DNA of 64,000 nt from Prorocentrum cordatum (taxonomy: Eukaryota; Sar; Dinophyceae; Prorocentrales; Prorocentraceae). The stretch spans positions 148,501 to 212,500 of the forward strand of contig CAUYUJ010019281.1 in assembly GCA_963575745.1 (NCBI GenBank), given 5' to 3'. The notes beneath the pieces were generated by a model that worked only from the letters and a program-made list of their open reading frames with translations, ran no database searches and was not told the origin of the DNA. Shown in pieces: positions 50,901 through 61,744 of the stretch (the stretch's first letter is position 1; every line of letters begins with the position of its first letter). The translations under genes were made by a program, and so were the position numbers.

Positions 50901-51440
50901 CGTGGGGGTCCTATTGGGGCGTCTTTGGAGCGGCTTGGGGTCCTCTTGGAGCTCTGCTGGAGAGTCTTGGAGCCCTTTGGGGGGCCTCTTGGGAGCCCTG
51001 GAGGGCCCCGTGGGGCCATTTTGGAGGGTATCGATCAGTGGACGAGGGGTCCCATTGGTTAGCCCCCCCCCCCCCGTGGGGCTCCGAACGTCGCATCTTG
51101 GGGCCCTCTTGGTGCGCGTGTTTGGCAATCGTCTGCGCTCTTTGGGCGATCTTGAGGGCCTCTTGGGCGCCTCTTCGGACTCTCTTGGGCCATCTTGGGG
51201 CCACCATTAGGCCTCTGAAGCCCATCTGAAGCGAAAAGGCAAGACGACACACGTCGATTTCCTCGCGGGCTTGGAAGAATTTGGGCCTCTTGGGGGGAAT
51301 CCTTGGAGGGTTCCGAGAGCACTTGGAGCCGTCTTGTGGTTCTCTTAAAGCCTCTTGGAGAGCATCGTCGTGAGTCTTGGGGCCTTTTGGGATTGTTTTG
51401 GGCCGCTCTTGGACTTTCCTGGGCGCTTCTGAGGAGATCA
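50901..51440 (+). repeat. Satellite block of the CTTGGGGCC type
   Basis: Units such as GGGGTCCTCTTGGAG, CTTGGGAGCCC and GGGCCATCTTGGGGCC are clearly related to the 27.6-38 kb satellite, at a second site. Confidence 0.75.
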
Positions 51441-51814
51441 TGTGGCTTTTCGGATCGCTGCGGGCGGGGCACCACCTTGAAGGCCCAAGCGAGAAACCCC
51501 AGCAGCGCCCAAGAGCGCCTGGGAAACGGGAAGTCTGGACCATTGAGAATTTATGAACCTTTTCCTCTCAGGGCTGCAGGAGCCCTGGGGCACTCCACAA
51601 CGTACTGAAGGCACGGTGGCGAATCCATGCATATATCAAGCAGTCTTACCGTGTGCCTATATGTATCACGGCCAACCTATCTGCCAACCTCAGTAGCAAT
51701 ATAGAAGAGCAGCCGTCGGGGCAATCATGATACGATCTATCGTCTACCCGTGCTAGTATTTATCGCGACCACTATTTTTTATCGATATCACGATGAATCA
51801 ATTTGTCGTAACAG
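51441..51814. other. No recognised gene
   Basis: Unique text with low coding potential. Confidence 0.25.
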
Positions 51815-52400
51815 CCATCGGGACAACCATCGGGAAACCCATCGGGACAACCATCGGGACAACAGTCGGGACAAAAACCGTGACACCCATCGGGACAACC
51901 ATCGGGACAACCATCGGGACACACCTCGGGAAAACAATCGGGACATCAATCTGGACAGATATCGGGACCACCATCGGGACTACCGTCGGGGCAACCATCG
52001 GGACAACCATCGGCACAACCATCGGCACAACCATCGGGAAATCCATCGGGACAACAATCGGAACAATCATCGGGACAAGCATCGGGACAACCATCGGGAC
52101 AACTATCGGGACAACAATTGGCACATGAATCGGGACAACGATCGGGACAACCATCGGCACAACCATCGGGACAACCATCGGCACAACCATCGGGACAACC
52201 ATCGGGGCAGCGATCGGGACAACTATCGGGACAACCGTCGGGACAACCATCGAGACAACCATCGAGAAAACCAACATGATCGGTATAACCATCGGGACAA
52301 CCGTCGGACGATCCATTGGGACAACCATCGGGACAACCATCGGGACAACTATCGAGACAACCCTTGGGACAACCACCGGGACAACCATCTTGACAAGCAT
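51815..52400 (+). repeat. ATCGGGACAACC 12-bp satellite, main block
   Basis: About 45 tandem 12-mers (ATCGGGACAACC with CC/CA changes), many identical, encoding Ile-Gly-Thr-Thr on the + strand and Val/Pro/Met frames on the minus strand. Confidence 0.95.
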
Positions 52401-52687
52401 TAGGACAACAGGTCGATGTGCCAATATGTGTATCGCTTTCGCTGTCAATCAATTGTATTCACGGGTGTAGATATACATCGTCTTATTCATTTTCCTATGT
52501 AACTATGGCCAGTCTTTTCGCTTCAATCCATACATCAGCCAATCCATTTGTCTACTAGCTATCATGTTGTTTGCAATGCTTATTCCGCAGGTCGTGTTTT
52601 GGTTTGCTTTACGTTATTGCTCCGCGTGGCGTTTCGTACGTGGTTGCCCCGCAGGGTGCATTTAGTGGTATCCTGGCCTCGGAGAGC
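52401..52687. other. Unique spacer between 12-bp satellite blocks
   Basis: AT-richer text with TCAATCAATTG and CAATCCAT motifs. No gene. Confidence 0.3.
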
Positions 52688-52835
52688 GCAACTATCGGGA
52701 CAAGCATCGGGACCACCATCTGGACAGCCATCAGGACATCAATCGGGGCAGCAATCGAGGCAACCACTGGAACTACCATCGGGAAAACCCTTGGGAAAAC
52801 CATCGGGACAACCATCGGGGCAACCATCGGGATAA
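52688..52835 (+). repeat. ATCGGGACAACC satellite, second block
   Basis: About twelve further 12-mers, more diverged. Confidence 0.88.
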
Positions 52836-53208
52836 CCCGCATCCACCGTTCCGGCCGGGGCGGTTCATGTTGGCCTGACTTGGCCTCTAATAGAGCAGGA
52901 ATTCGCGCAGCTTTGCCTCGCCTCGCCCGCACGCACGACAGGGCACGACAGGGCACGACACCGACATCGTTTCCGTTTCATGTCGATCTTATGCCCTAGT
53001 ATCCGATACATGTTCTTTTTGTTTAGTTGCTCTTCACCAATCAGCATACACTGTCTGACGCGCAGGATTGTCCCGAGTTGGCTTTGGAAGCTTTTTTCCC
53101 CAAACGGTCCTGTGTGAGGTGGGTCCTCGTTTTGGATCCGCAGCTCCCCGCGTCTCCTTTCCTCCCGGTCCCTCCTCCATCCTTCCTCCTAGGTCGACCA
53201 AAAAACAT
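52836..53208. other. No recognised gene
   Basis: Contains three tandem CACGACAGGG units (52932-52958). The rest is unique. Confidence 0.3.
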
Positions 53209-53340
53209 GACACTACCCCACCTACGGCCCTCCACGTTGCGCTACGGCCCATCGGGCGCGGTAGCGTATACCGCGCAAGCACCCACGCCAGATTTCCTGG
53301 TATATGCTGAGCCCCCTTGGGCCGTAGGTGGGGTGGTGTC
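53209..53340. mobile_element. 132-bp inverted-repeat element (MITE-like)
   Basis: 22-bp ends with one mismatch, containing CCCCACCTACGGCCC at 53216-53230 and its reverse complement at 53319-53333. An inner palindromic GCGGTAGCGTATACCGC lies at 53257-53273. No target duplication is obvious. Confidence 0.75.
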
Positions 53341-53394
53341 GTTTGTTTTCTGGTCCGCCTCCTGCCCAGAGCATGTCCTGGTCATGTCGGCACA

Positions 53395-53785
53395 CTCCTC
53401 TCACGTGCAGCGGCCCTCTGCCCCAGCGGGCGGGGCCGCACTGGCTCCCCCCGCCCCTCTCGGCGCGCCGCTCTCTCGACTAGTGGCCCCACACGGGGCC
53501 CCACCTGCGCTCTCAGCAGGCGCGACCGCATGGGGATCCCCCCCCCAATGTCGGCGCACCCTTCACACGCTTCGTGGCCTCACGGGGAGCTCCACCACAG
53601 TGGGCGCGGCCGCACGGGGCCTCTCCGTTCGCTTCGCCGCACCCCTCGCACGTTCCGCGGCCCCATGGGGAGCTCCACCTACGACCGCAGTGGGCGCAAC
53701 CGAAGGGATCCCTCCGCCAACTTCGTCGCACACCTTGCGCGCATCATGGCTCATTGAGGGGGTCCACCTACGTCCTCAGTAGAAG
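53395..53785 (+). repeat. ~85-93-bp tandem repeat, 4 units
   Basis: A GTGGCCCCACACGGGGCCCC-type box recurs at about 53482, 53575, 53659 and 53744, followed each time by CCACC, a GCGCGACCGCA-type box and a CGCAC box. Confidence 0.75.
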
Positions 53786-53819
53786 GAGGCTCCCAGAGAT
53801 TTCCAGCGAATTCGGGATC

Positions 53820-54050
53820 AGTATGAGGAGGATCAGGATGAGGAGGAAGATGAGAAGGAAGGGGAAAAAGGAGCAGGAGGAGGAGGAGGCGGAGGAGGAG
53901 GAGGAGGAGGACCGAGAAGAGAACGACAAGTACGAGGTTGAGGTGGATGAGGATAAGGCTGAGTGGGACGATCAGGTGGAGCACAAGGAGCAGGAGGATG
54001 AGGATGAGGCTCAGGAGGACGAGGAACTCCCGGTCGATCTGCCTAGTTAT
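53820..54050 (+). repeat. GAGGA-rich low complexity
   Basis: GAGGAGGAGG and GATGAGGA units give acidic frames. Confidence 0.7.
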
Positions 54051-54846
54051 CTTCGCCACCTTTGCCCTACCTGCCTCGATTCGCATTCTTCTTTCCCGTC
54101 CACGTCCTAGTCCTTTTGCTCAATTTCTTCGTTCTTCGCATATGCCTTGCGGTACTAGTACCTGCATTGGGTTAGGCTTGTCACCAGGCCATTTTCCAAT
54201 CAGAACGTTCTCCGCGTTTCAAAAGTGATCCCGCTTCAGCGTTGAACGCATTACAGGATCGGCGATGTGTTGCCCACGTCGTTCAGAATGGCGCTCTCGC
54301 CCCAGCACTGGCCACATTTGTGGTCCGATGTCTTCCGCGTCGTTGCCCCCTTCTTTTCCCTCTTCCACCCTTCCCTCGTCTTCCTGCTTGTCCCGCTGCC
54401 CCTCCTCCTGCACTTGCTGATGTTGCTCGTTCTTCTCCTCATCCGCCTCATCGTCCCTCGTCATCCCCATCTGTCTCTTGCCCATCATCCTGCTCATCCG
54501 CCACATCCTTCTCCCCCTCTTCCGATAAGCCCAACTTTCCCGTTGCGCATCGCCTGATGGGGTAATCTGGGATATCAAGGGTATCAAGGTCCTCTAGGAC
54601 ACACAAGTCGGCGGATGATTAAAACATCATCCCAATGCGAAGGGATGCGTGGGAGCCGTGGGATGTCTCATGTGGCGCGAGCGCAATGCTTGACTTCCTC
54701 CCCTCTCCCTTCTCCTCCTTGCCCTGTCCCTTCCCCTTCTCCCCCTGCTCCTTACCATCCCACTGTTCCTCCTCTTCCTCCTCTTCCTCCTCCTCCTCCT
54801 CCTTCCCCCCTCTCTTCCTCCTCCTGCTATTCCTTCCCCGCCCCCC
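54051..54846 (+). other. Unassigned, ending in a pyrimidine tract
   Basis: 54315-54550 and 54690-54846 are C/T-rich. The latter (CCTCTTCCTCCTCC) runs straight into the spliced-leader-like sequence. Confidence 0.4.
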
Positions 54847-54868
54847 TCGATAGCCATGTTGGCTCGAA
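54847..54868 (+). promoter_or_regulatory. Spliced-leader relic before 54993 gene
   Basis: TCGATAGCCATGTTGGCTCGAA matches the spliced leader at about 17 of 22 positions (TAGCCAT, TTGGCTC). It lies after a long pyrimidine tract and 125 bp before the first in-frame ATG. Confidence 0.55.
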
Positions 54869-54992
54869 GGGGCCACATTGTCAGGCGTCAGCTCAGTCGA
54901 ACTTTTTAGCGTGCCAGACTTGTAGGTTTTCCCTGATCGTGCATCTATATTTCATCGTTACCGCTGTTGCCGCGAATACCATTGGTGGGGCA

Positions 54993-56864
54993 ATGACATT
55001 GGATTCTGCTTGCTGGAATTGCAGCAGTGAAGTTCCTGCCTTGAAAGATGGCGATGTGCTCAGCATCCTTTTCGACGCCGGTTCAGATGGTTTCGAGGTG
55101 GTGGCTTGCTCGGCGGAGCTCGAGGATGTTTGGTTCATCGGTTGTGATCGTCTTGACTTGATTTCACACGCCTCGTACACGAGCACCTTGGAACGATTAG
55201 TGCGCGATGAGGTGCAGCAAGCGCCAGTGGGAGAGCAATGGACGTCCAAGGTGATACCGGAGAGCTTAATGCTACATGTACCAGGGATGTGCGGAATGAA
55301 AGTCCAAGCTCAGGAGGCTCGGCTTGTCATAAATCCAGAGATGGCATTTTCTAACAACAGAAGCCCTGTAGCGCTGCATTTGGTGGCAGCGCGTATATCA
55401 AGAAGGCGATCGACAGGAGAGGATTCACTCACAAGGAGCATCGGGAGCGATGCGTCGCAAGCACCAGGAACCACTCCCGAGCAGGGCACCGATCGTACCA
55501 AGTTTGGCGACGACATCGGTGACACCGATCAGTGGGACGCGAGCAGCTGCCACAGCACAGACATGATGCCAGACCATTTCGCAAGCCAGTTCGGGTCCCG
55601 CGGCGCCTCGGCGGGCCTCGCCGCCCCTGCGCCCGCGAAGCCGCGGCGCGGCGGTCACTGCCGGCTCACGCCGCCGACGCGGCGCGAGCCGTGTGCCAGC
55701 GGCGGGGGCGCGGCCACGGCAGCCAAGGCGGCGGCTGGTCTGCGCCCGCGCCCCCTCGAGCTGCGGCGCCTCGAGGAGGTCAGGGATGCGCCTGGCGACG
55801 CCTCTCCGCGGCTGCATGCGGCCCTTCGCGGCGGTGCTGACTGGGGGCACGAGCCTCGTGCTGTCGACGTGGAGGTGAAGGCGCGCGCTGAGTACGGCTG
55901 CGTTGCGCCTGGAGGTGGAGAGTGTCGTGAGCCCGCGCATCATGATTCGGCACTTTGCGGGCGCACGTGTGTCCATGTCACCATAGGCGACGCAGGCCGA
56001 GTACTTCGACAAGGGTTCACTGACGGAGTTCCCCCCGACGCTCCAGCGGCCCCAGCGCCAGTCAGGGCCCGGCGCGAGTACTGCCATTTGGCCATGCTGC
56101 CGCCGGGGCCCGTGCCGGGCACCAACAAGGAGGACGCGGCGGCCCTGGCAGCCCGGCCACCGCACGCTGCCAGCGTAGAGGGCGCAGAGAGGCCCAGCGC
56201 CGGCGCAGATGGCGCAGCAGCCCCCGCAGCCCGGCCACCGCACGCCATCAGCGGAGAGGGTGCGGCGCCCCGCTCGGGCGTCGGGGCGGCTGCGCCGGTG
56301 CCAGTGCCGCTGCCGGCCACGCCGCCAGGGGCGTGGGGGCCGTCGGCAGCGCGGCGGCCGTCGCCGCGCGCGGGGTGCTCTTCCCGCGCAGATGGCGGGG
56401 TAGCGGCCGCAGTGCGCACAGGCAGGGGCGGGGAGCTGCAGCAGGGCGGGGCGGGCGTCGAGGTGTCGGTCGACGCGGGCACTGAGGTGCAGCAGGTCGG
56501 CCGGGGCACTGGGGCGTGGGCCGCCGCGGGCGGGGGCACAGAGGTGCAGTTGGGCGGTCTGGAGGTGGCGCGCGTGGAGACGTTTGGCCGCCGGCTCCGT
56601 GTTCGCGGGCGCGACCGCCGCCATCGCAACCGCCCTGCAGTCCGCTTTTTCAGCCACGATGGAGGACAGAGCGGGTCCGTGTCGGTGGCCAGCGGTTCGA
56701 GCGGGGCGGCGCGACCGCGGTGGGCCGACCAGGACTTCGGCGAAGACGGGTTCGTCGTGGAGGACTTCGAGCAGGAGGAGGCGATGCTCGGCGAGATCGG
56801 CGACACAAGTGGTGCCAGAGTGTGCATGCGGGAGGCGTTGGACGCGGGCTTGCACGGTGCCTGA
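54993..56864 (+). CDS. Possible gene, unknown protein
   Basis: The frame is open from 54615, but text before about 54870 is a pyrimidine tract, so the first ATG after the spliced-leader relic is chosen (623 residues). Residues 1-130 look like a folded protein (LDSACWNCSSEVP, FDAGSDGFEVVACS, VWFIGCDRLDL, GEQWTSKVI). Residues beyond about 170 become very Ala/Pro/Gly/Arg-rich with EVQQVG/EVQLGG and a late acidic FVVEDFEQEEAMLGE. A long minus-strand frame overlaps (55425-56975), so part of the openness is a GC effect. No family recognised. Confidence 0.4.
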   Translation: MTLDSACWNCSSEVPALKDGDVLSILFDAGSDGFEVVACSAELEDVWFIGCDRLDLISHASYTSTLERLVRDEVQQAPVGEQWTSKVIPESLMLHVPGMCGMKVQAQEARLVINPEMAFSNNRSPVALHLVAARISRRRSTGEDSLTRSIGSDASQAPGTTPEQGTDRTKFGDDIGDTDQWDASSCHSTDMMPDHFASQFGSRGASAGLAAPAPAKPRRGGHCRLTPPTRREPCASGGGAATAAKAAAGLRPRPLELRRLEEVRDAPGDASPRLHAALRGGADWGHEPRAVDVEVKARAEYGCVAPGGGECREPAHHDSALCGRTCVHVTIGDAGRVLRQGFTDGVPPDAPAAPAPVRARREYCHLAMLPPGPVPGTNKEDAAALAARPPHAASVEGAERPSAGADGAAAPAARPPHAISGEGAAPRSGVGAAAPVPVPLPATPPGAWGPSAARRPSPRAGCSSRADGGVAAAVRTGRGGELQQGGAGVEVSVDAGTEVQQVGRGTGAWAAAGGGTEVQLGGLEVARVETFGRRLRVRGRDRRHRNRPAVRFFSHDGGQSGSVSVASGSSGAARPRWADQDFGEDGFVVEDFEQEEAMLGEIGDTSGARVCMREALDAGLHGA

Positions 56865-57505
56865 CGGCAGAAGTGACTGCAATCGTCGTCTGTTCGGCGG
56901 CGTTGTCGTGTCCCACACATCCGTGTCAGAGGCGCTGGCTGCATGCGCAGGAAGCTGGCGTGGCGGGAGCCCCATAATGCGGGCTTTGAGAGGGCTTCGG
57001 CGGGGTCGTGGACAGCTTCAGACTGGCGCTTGTGGCGCCCCGTCGGATGATGGCGCCCAACCTCATGTTGTGCCTTTGATGTTTTCCTTTTGCGTGTAAG
57101 TTGCTTGGCCAAGCGCATCCGCAGCCGCTGACTTGTCTTGATGCATGCTTGCATGCTGCAACCGTTACCTTAATGTACAAACTATTGCTTGTTCGTTGCT
57201 CCTCTTGCCCCCTGGTCCTCCAAGCTCCGCAGAGGTCCACAAGACAGTGAGCCAGTGGCCTTCGCGGGGGGTGCTGGGATTGAGCCGTGTTTTTTGCCGT
57301 AGCCAGGCCCAGCTCTCCCCCTCGGGTCCTGTGCCTGGGCGGCCACCCGCCCTCAGGACTCTGGGCGGGTCCCGCCCCCATCGGGCGCCCGAACTCCTTT
57401 GGCCACCCGCCGGATAGCCCAAAGGGCTGCCGCAGGCGCTGGCTTCTCGTCGGCCCGCGCTGAGGGCACAATGCCCAATGGGGGCGACAAACACATGGAT
57501 GGGCT
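56865..57505. other. No recognised gene
   Basis: Unique sequence with moderate GC. No domain in any frame. Confidence 0.3.
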
Positions 57506-57605
57506 GGGGCTGGGGAGGAGGAGGAGGAGGAGGAGGAGGAGGAGGAGGAAAAGGATGAAGAGGAGGAGGAGGAGGCAGAGGAGGAGGAGGAGGAGGAGGA
57601 GGGTG
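57506..57605 (+). repeat. (GGA)n microsatellite
   Basis: GGAGGAGGA with AAGGATGAAG interruption. Confidence 0.9.
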
Positions 57606-58204
57606 AGATGCCTCTCCAGTCCACCGCTTGGCCCGTGTGCTCTTGTATATCGAGGCCGGCGCACCCAGACTCGTCGCACCTCCCTGGCGGGCAAGGGCAC
57701 CAGGCCGCCTCGGCAGACATGTGAGAGTGTGTGGAGGAGGCGCCGGCACCGAGGGACGGGAGGGGGAGCTTGCTCTCGCTGCTCGGTGCGGGCAAGGCTG
57801 TGCGCTCGCCTCCGTGGGTCCCTGAGGGCGGAGCTCAACGGGAGAACCCGGGAGGAGGGGGGCAGCAAGCTCAGCAGCAAAACGGCCAGGGCCAAACGGC
57901 CGCCGTAGCTGCTTGGACATGCTGGGTGGCGATGCGCAGATAAAGAGGAGGGAGGGGGGTGGGATGTCTGGGTGTCGGCTTGAGCGGAGGGTCGGTTTTC
58001 CTATCAGGCCAGCTCGATTGCACCTCTGCTGCGTTGAAAACGTTGAGAGAAGGGAAGCGAGGAGGGCAGGAGGGTGGCACGGTCTGGGCCATCCTCGAGC
58101 CACATGCGGCATCTTGAACTTTCCGACGCCCGGGCCATGGGTGGCATGGCCGGCTGCTCTTTTCGTCTCGGGGGGAGGGCCCCCCCCCCTGGCGCGGGTC
58201 CGAT
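57606..58204. other. No recognised gene
   Basis: GC-rich unique text. GGCGGGCAAGGGCACCAGGC (57687) is a distant relative of the repeat at 58.2-59.8 kb. Confidence 0.3.
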
Positions 58205-58950
58205 CCATCCCCGCGACTCGCGGCACGCGTGCCTACCTGGCGGCAATCGGCAGACACACCAGGCTGCGCTGCTGGCCGGAAGTACGAAGGAGGCGCTGAC
58301 GCGAGGGCGGGGAAGGGAGGAGAAGAACGCCAGCTGAGCACAAGCGTCGCTCCTGGCCGAGCCCGCCCCGAGGTCTGGCTCGGCTGGTGTGCATGCCCTA
58401 CCGGGCCGGCGCAGACGGAGAGGTCGGTGCACCCTGGCTCCTCCTCCTCCTCCTCCTCCTTCTCCTCCTCCTCCTCCTCCTCCTCCTCCTGTCCTCCTCC
58501 TCCTCCTCCTCCTCCTCCTCCTCCTCCTCCTGGAGGGGCCTCGTCCTGGATTCGCTGGTGCTCCAGCTTCCCAGCGCACGCGCCCTGCCGGGCAGCAGGC
58601 GGCAGACACACAAGGTTGCGGCGCTGGCCTGGATCGTGGAGGAGGCGTGCCAATAGCCCTCCGACCCGCGCGCCTCCCTGGCGGCAGCCGGCAGGCACAC
58701 ACGGCTGCGGTGCTGGTCAGGATCATAGGTGAGGCGCTGACATGAGGGGGACGGGACGGGGGCTCGGGAGCAGGACGGGGGAGCGAACAGACCTCAAGCA
58801 AGCGTTGCGTTTTTTTTGCAAGTAGCGACAGCCTTGATGGTTCTGGCGTCTGGGGCACGTGCAGCTGCGCCAGACTGCAGTCTGACAGCGCTGTTCTCTT
58901 AGCCAGCCTTACGGCACGCGCGCTTCCCTGGCAGCAGCCGGCAGGCACAC
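58205..58950 (+). repeat. CTGGCGGCAGCCGGCAGGCACAC dispersed repeat
   Basis: Copies near 58210, 58580, 58675 and 58915. Each has GCGCGC/CACGCG, CCCTGGCGGCAG, GGCAGGCACACA, GGCTGCGGCGCTGG and, where intact, GAGGCGCTGACG. A CTC trinucleotide run (58437-58535) interrupts the series. The fourth copy is split by the expansion at 58947-59690, and a fifth lies at 59745-59815. Confidence 0.75.
58437..58535 (+). repeat. (CTC)n microsatellite
   Basis: A near-pure CTC run with one TGTCC break. Confidence 0.92.
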
Positions 58951-59570
58951 ACGCACACGCACACGCACACGCACACGCACACGCACACGCACACGCACAC
59001 GCACACGCACACGCACACGCACACACACACACACCCGCACACACACACACACACCACACACACACACACACACACACGCCACACGCCACACGCCACACGC
59101 CACACGCCACACGCCACACGCCACACGCCACACGCCACACGCCACACGCCACACGCCACACGCCACACGCCACACGCCACACGCCACACGCCACACGCCA
59201 CACGCCACACGCCACACGCCACACGCCACACGCCACACGCCACACGCCACACGCCACACGCCACACGCCACACGCCACACGCCACACGCCACACGCCACA
59301 CGCCACACGCCACACGCCACACGCCACACGCCACACGCCACACGCCACACGCCACACGCCACACGCCACACCACACACGCCACACGCACACACACGGCAC
59401 GCGCACGCGCACGCGCACGCACGCGCACGCGCACGCGCACGCGCACGCGCACGCGCACGCGCACGCGCACGCGCACGCGCACGCGCACGCGCACGCGCAC
59501 GCGCACGCGCACGCGCACGCGCACGCGCACGCACGCGCACACACGCGCGCGCACGCATGCACGCGCGCGC

Positions 59571-59611
<41 letters not shown>

Positions 59612-59690
59612 CCCCCCCACACACACACAAACCGACACACACACACACATACATACACACGTACACACATACACACCACACACACACGGC
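58947..59690. repeat. CA/CG-rich compound microsatellite (~740 bp)
   Basis: Successive blocks: ACACGC hexamers to about 59025; CA dinucleotides to about 59078; CACACGC heptamers, about 40 units, to about 59369; GCGCAC hexamers, about 20 units, 59400-59532; ACGC tetramers 59570-59610; CA/CATA text to 59690. Most of it alternates purine and pyrimidine. Long VACGVWR frames on the minus strand are artefacts. Confidence 0.95.
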
Positions 59691-60469
59691 TGCGGCGCTG
59701 GTCTGAGCTATGAAGGGCCATGCCAGGTTCCCGATTGCCGGCAGTGTGGTCGCGCCTTCCTTGCAGCAGATGGCAGGCATATATACGGCTGCGGTTTCGG
59801 GATGAGGCGCTGGCGTGAAGGATGGGGAGGGGTGAGAGTAGGGGCGAGAGACTGGGAGGCCGTGGCTTCGGAGTAATGGGGTGTATGCGTCCCCTTTTCT
59901 CTCTGGGGGTGACCTGTCGCGTCGCGCAGCGCAAGCCACTGACCGTCCTTGGGTTTTCCGCGATATTACCTTTACCACCTTCGAGGGCTGGCGGCCGCGT
60001 GCCCTCCAGGGCCGGCGGCCGCGGGACCACGACGTGCCGCGCACGTTTCTGTTGCCCTTCCTGCCACTGTCTGGCTCGTCCTCACAGTCGGAGTTTGCGG
60101 GGGGTGAGATCGAAGGCCAGACATGATCGCGTCGTTAAACAATCAGGACGGGAGGTTTTGGGCTATGTTCGGACCCGCGGGGGCCCTCGCCGGGCCTCGG
60201 GGCCGTCAAAACGAAGAACCGGTCCCGGGGAAAGGGTCGGGACTTCCAGGGACGCCGTCCTGCTAACAATTCGAACGCCGCATGTCTTGGGGGGTGAGAT
60301 CGAAGTGGAACGGAGAGCCCCCCCACCAGGAGATCGACTTCGGTTCCGGGCTCGCGTCGTGCGTGCGGGCGGGGCGAAGCTCCGTGTGCGGTAGAGAGGA
60401 GCGGCTCCGCTGTGGCCAGGGCGGGTCAAGACAAAAGACCGCACCTCCGGTGGGCCCGCGAGGCCGGGA
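59691..60469. other. Mostly unassigned
   Basis: It begins with the right half of the split repeat (CACACGGCTGCGGCGCTGG), then a fifth copy at 59745-59815. The remainder has a GGGGTGAGATCGAAG box twice (60101, 60290). Confidence 0.4.
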
Positions 60470-60640
60470 GTGTCCCGCCGTGGTGTCCCGCCGTGGTGTC
60501 CCGTCGGTGTCCCGTCGGTGCCCGCGGGCGGTGGCAGGGGGTGTCCCGCCGTGGTGTCCCGCCGTGGTGTCCCGCCGTGGTGTCCCGCCGTGGTGTCCCG
60601 CCGTGGTGTCCCGTCGGTGCCCGGTCGATGCCCCATCCCC
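60470..60640 (+). repeat. 13-bp minisatellite (TGTCCCGCCGTGG)
   Basis: Two runs (60473-60512 and 60541-60620) with about ten units in total, separated by CCCGTCGGTG variants. Confidence 0.92.
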
Positions 60641-61744
60641 GATCAGCCAGGCGACCGCACGCGAGAGCGGCTGCCAGTAAGAGTGACCATTCGCCGGGGT
60701 GGCCTTTTTTACGCGGGCCCACCGCGGCCCCCCCTGAGCAGAGGGAGGATGGACAGATGAGGCAAGGGTCGCCTCGGGGGGACCCGTCGCCTCGGCTGGG
60801 CGCAGCTCGGGAAGCTGGTGCGTTTGGGCCATGGTAGGAGTCCGGGGGCCGACTTTGAGCGATTTGGGGCCGGGCGGCAGGGCCGCCGCTGTCTCACCGC
60901 CATCATCTCAACTGGCTCTCCTCCGACCCCAGCATTGGTTTGCGCGCTTCGGTCTGGCCCCCAGCGGCTCCCTGAATCCGCCCAACACAGGGTCATTCTT
61001 GCCAAGGGCCACTCCTCCCGTGCAGCCGACGAGAGCGGCCCCTCCCGGGGTGGCCTCTGGTGCGGGCCACTCTCTCTATCGGGGTTCCCGAGCTGTCTCG
61101 GGCGTTGTCGTGGCTCCTCGGAGTCTCCCTCGCCCTGGGAAGCCGTCCAGCAGCTGCGCCTCGCCGAGAGCTTGCCTGGGGCGCCCGAGTCGTCCCGAAT
61201 GGCCTTCGGTTGCCGCCCCTCTCTCTGTCGCCTTCGCGGATGATCTGCCCTTCGTTGGAGTGGCTTTTGGTGCGGGCCCATTGGGCCCCCCCGATCGCGG
61301 AGTGCGATGCGACAGCAGCGGCTTGCCCGCTTGGGTTTTGCCCCCTCCCGCGCCACGCTCAAGCCGCGCACCAAAGGTAAATCGTGTTTTGGGTCGCTCT
61401 TGCGTGTAGTAGGAGCAGGCAAACAGCGGCAGGTGGGGTGAGGCGGGGCTCGAGGGTGCCGGCGGAGGAGGGAGGGGTTGCGAGGAGAAGGCAGGAGAGA
61501 GGGGGAGGAGGACGAGCTAGGTGCGCTAGCGTCACATCTGACGTCCTACCCCTCCCTTCCATCCCTTAGCATCGCGTAGGTCTCTTATCTATTCGCACAC
61601 TCGGGTGTCGAGCAGGGCAATGATCCCAAGAGGGTACGCGATACATTAATTACCCTGGCGACGTACCCAACCCCTGCGCAAACGCGGGGCGAGGCCGCCG
61701 CGGAGCCGCCAGGGGAGCAGCCCGTCGGCCACGGGGCGACGACG
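60641..61744. other. No recognised gene; contains GGCTGGGCGCAGCTCG block
   Basis: The block at 60797-60875 resembles 25655 and 39988 and continues into TGGTGCGTTTGG and a later GACTTTGAGC. The rest has overlapping GC-driven frames up to 192 codons on both strands without domains. Confidence 0.35.

Noticed and set aside
53680-56420. Extra copies of the 12-mer at 53684 (CCGCAGTGGGCG) and 56406 (CCGCAGTGCGCA)
   Set aside because: Right-hand arm does not match GCGG; they are chance GC-rich text.
55425-56975. 516-codon minus-strand frame
   Set aside because: Low-complexity Arg/Ala/Pro text opposite a GC-rich + frame; no start context or domain. It does lower confidence in the + frame.
58004-60044. 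Minus-strand frames of up to 559 codons with repeated VACGVWR
   Set aside because: Generated by the 7-bp CACACGC repeat; 21 bp per seven codons keeps all frames open.
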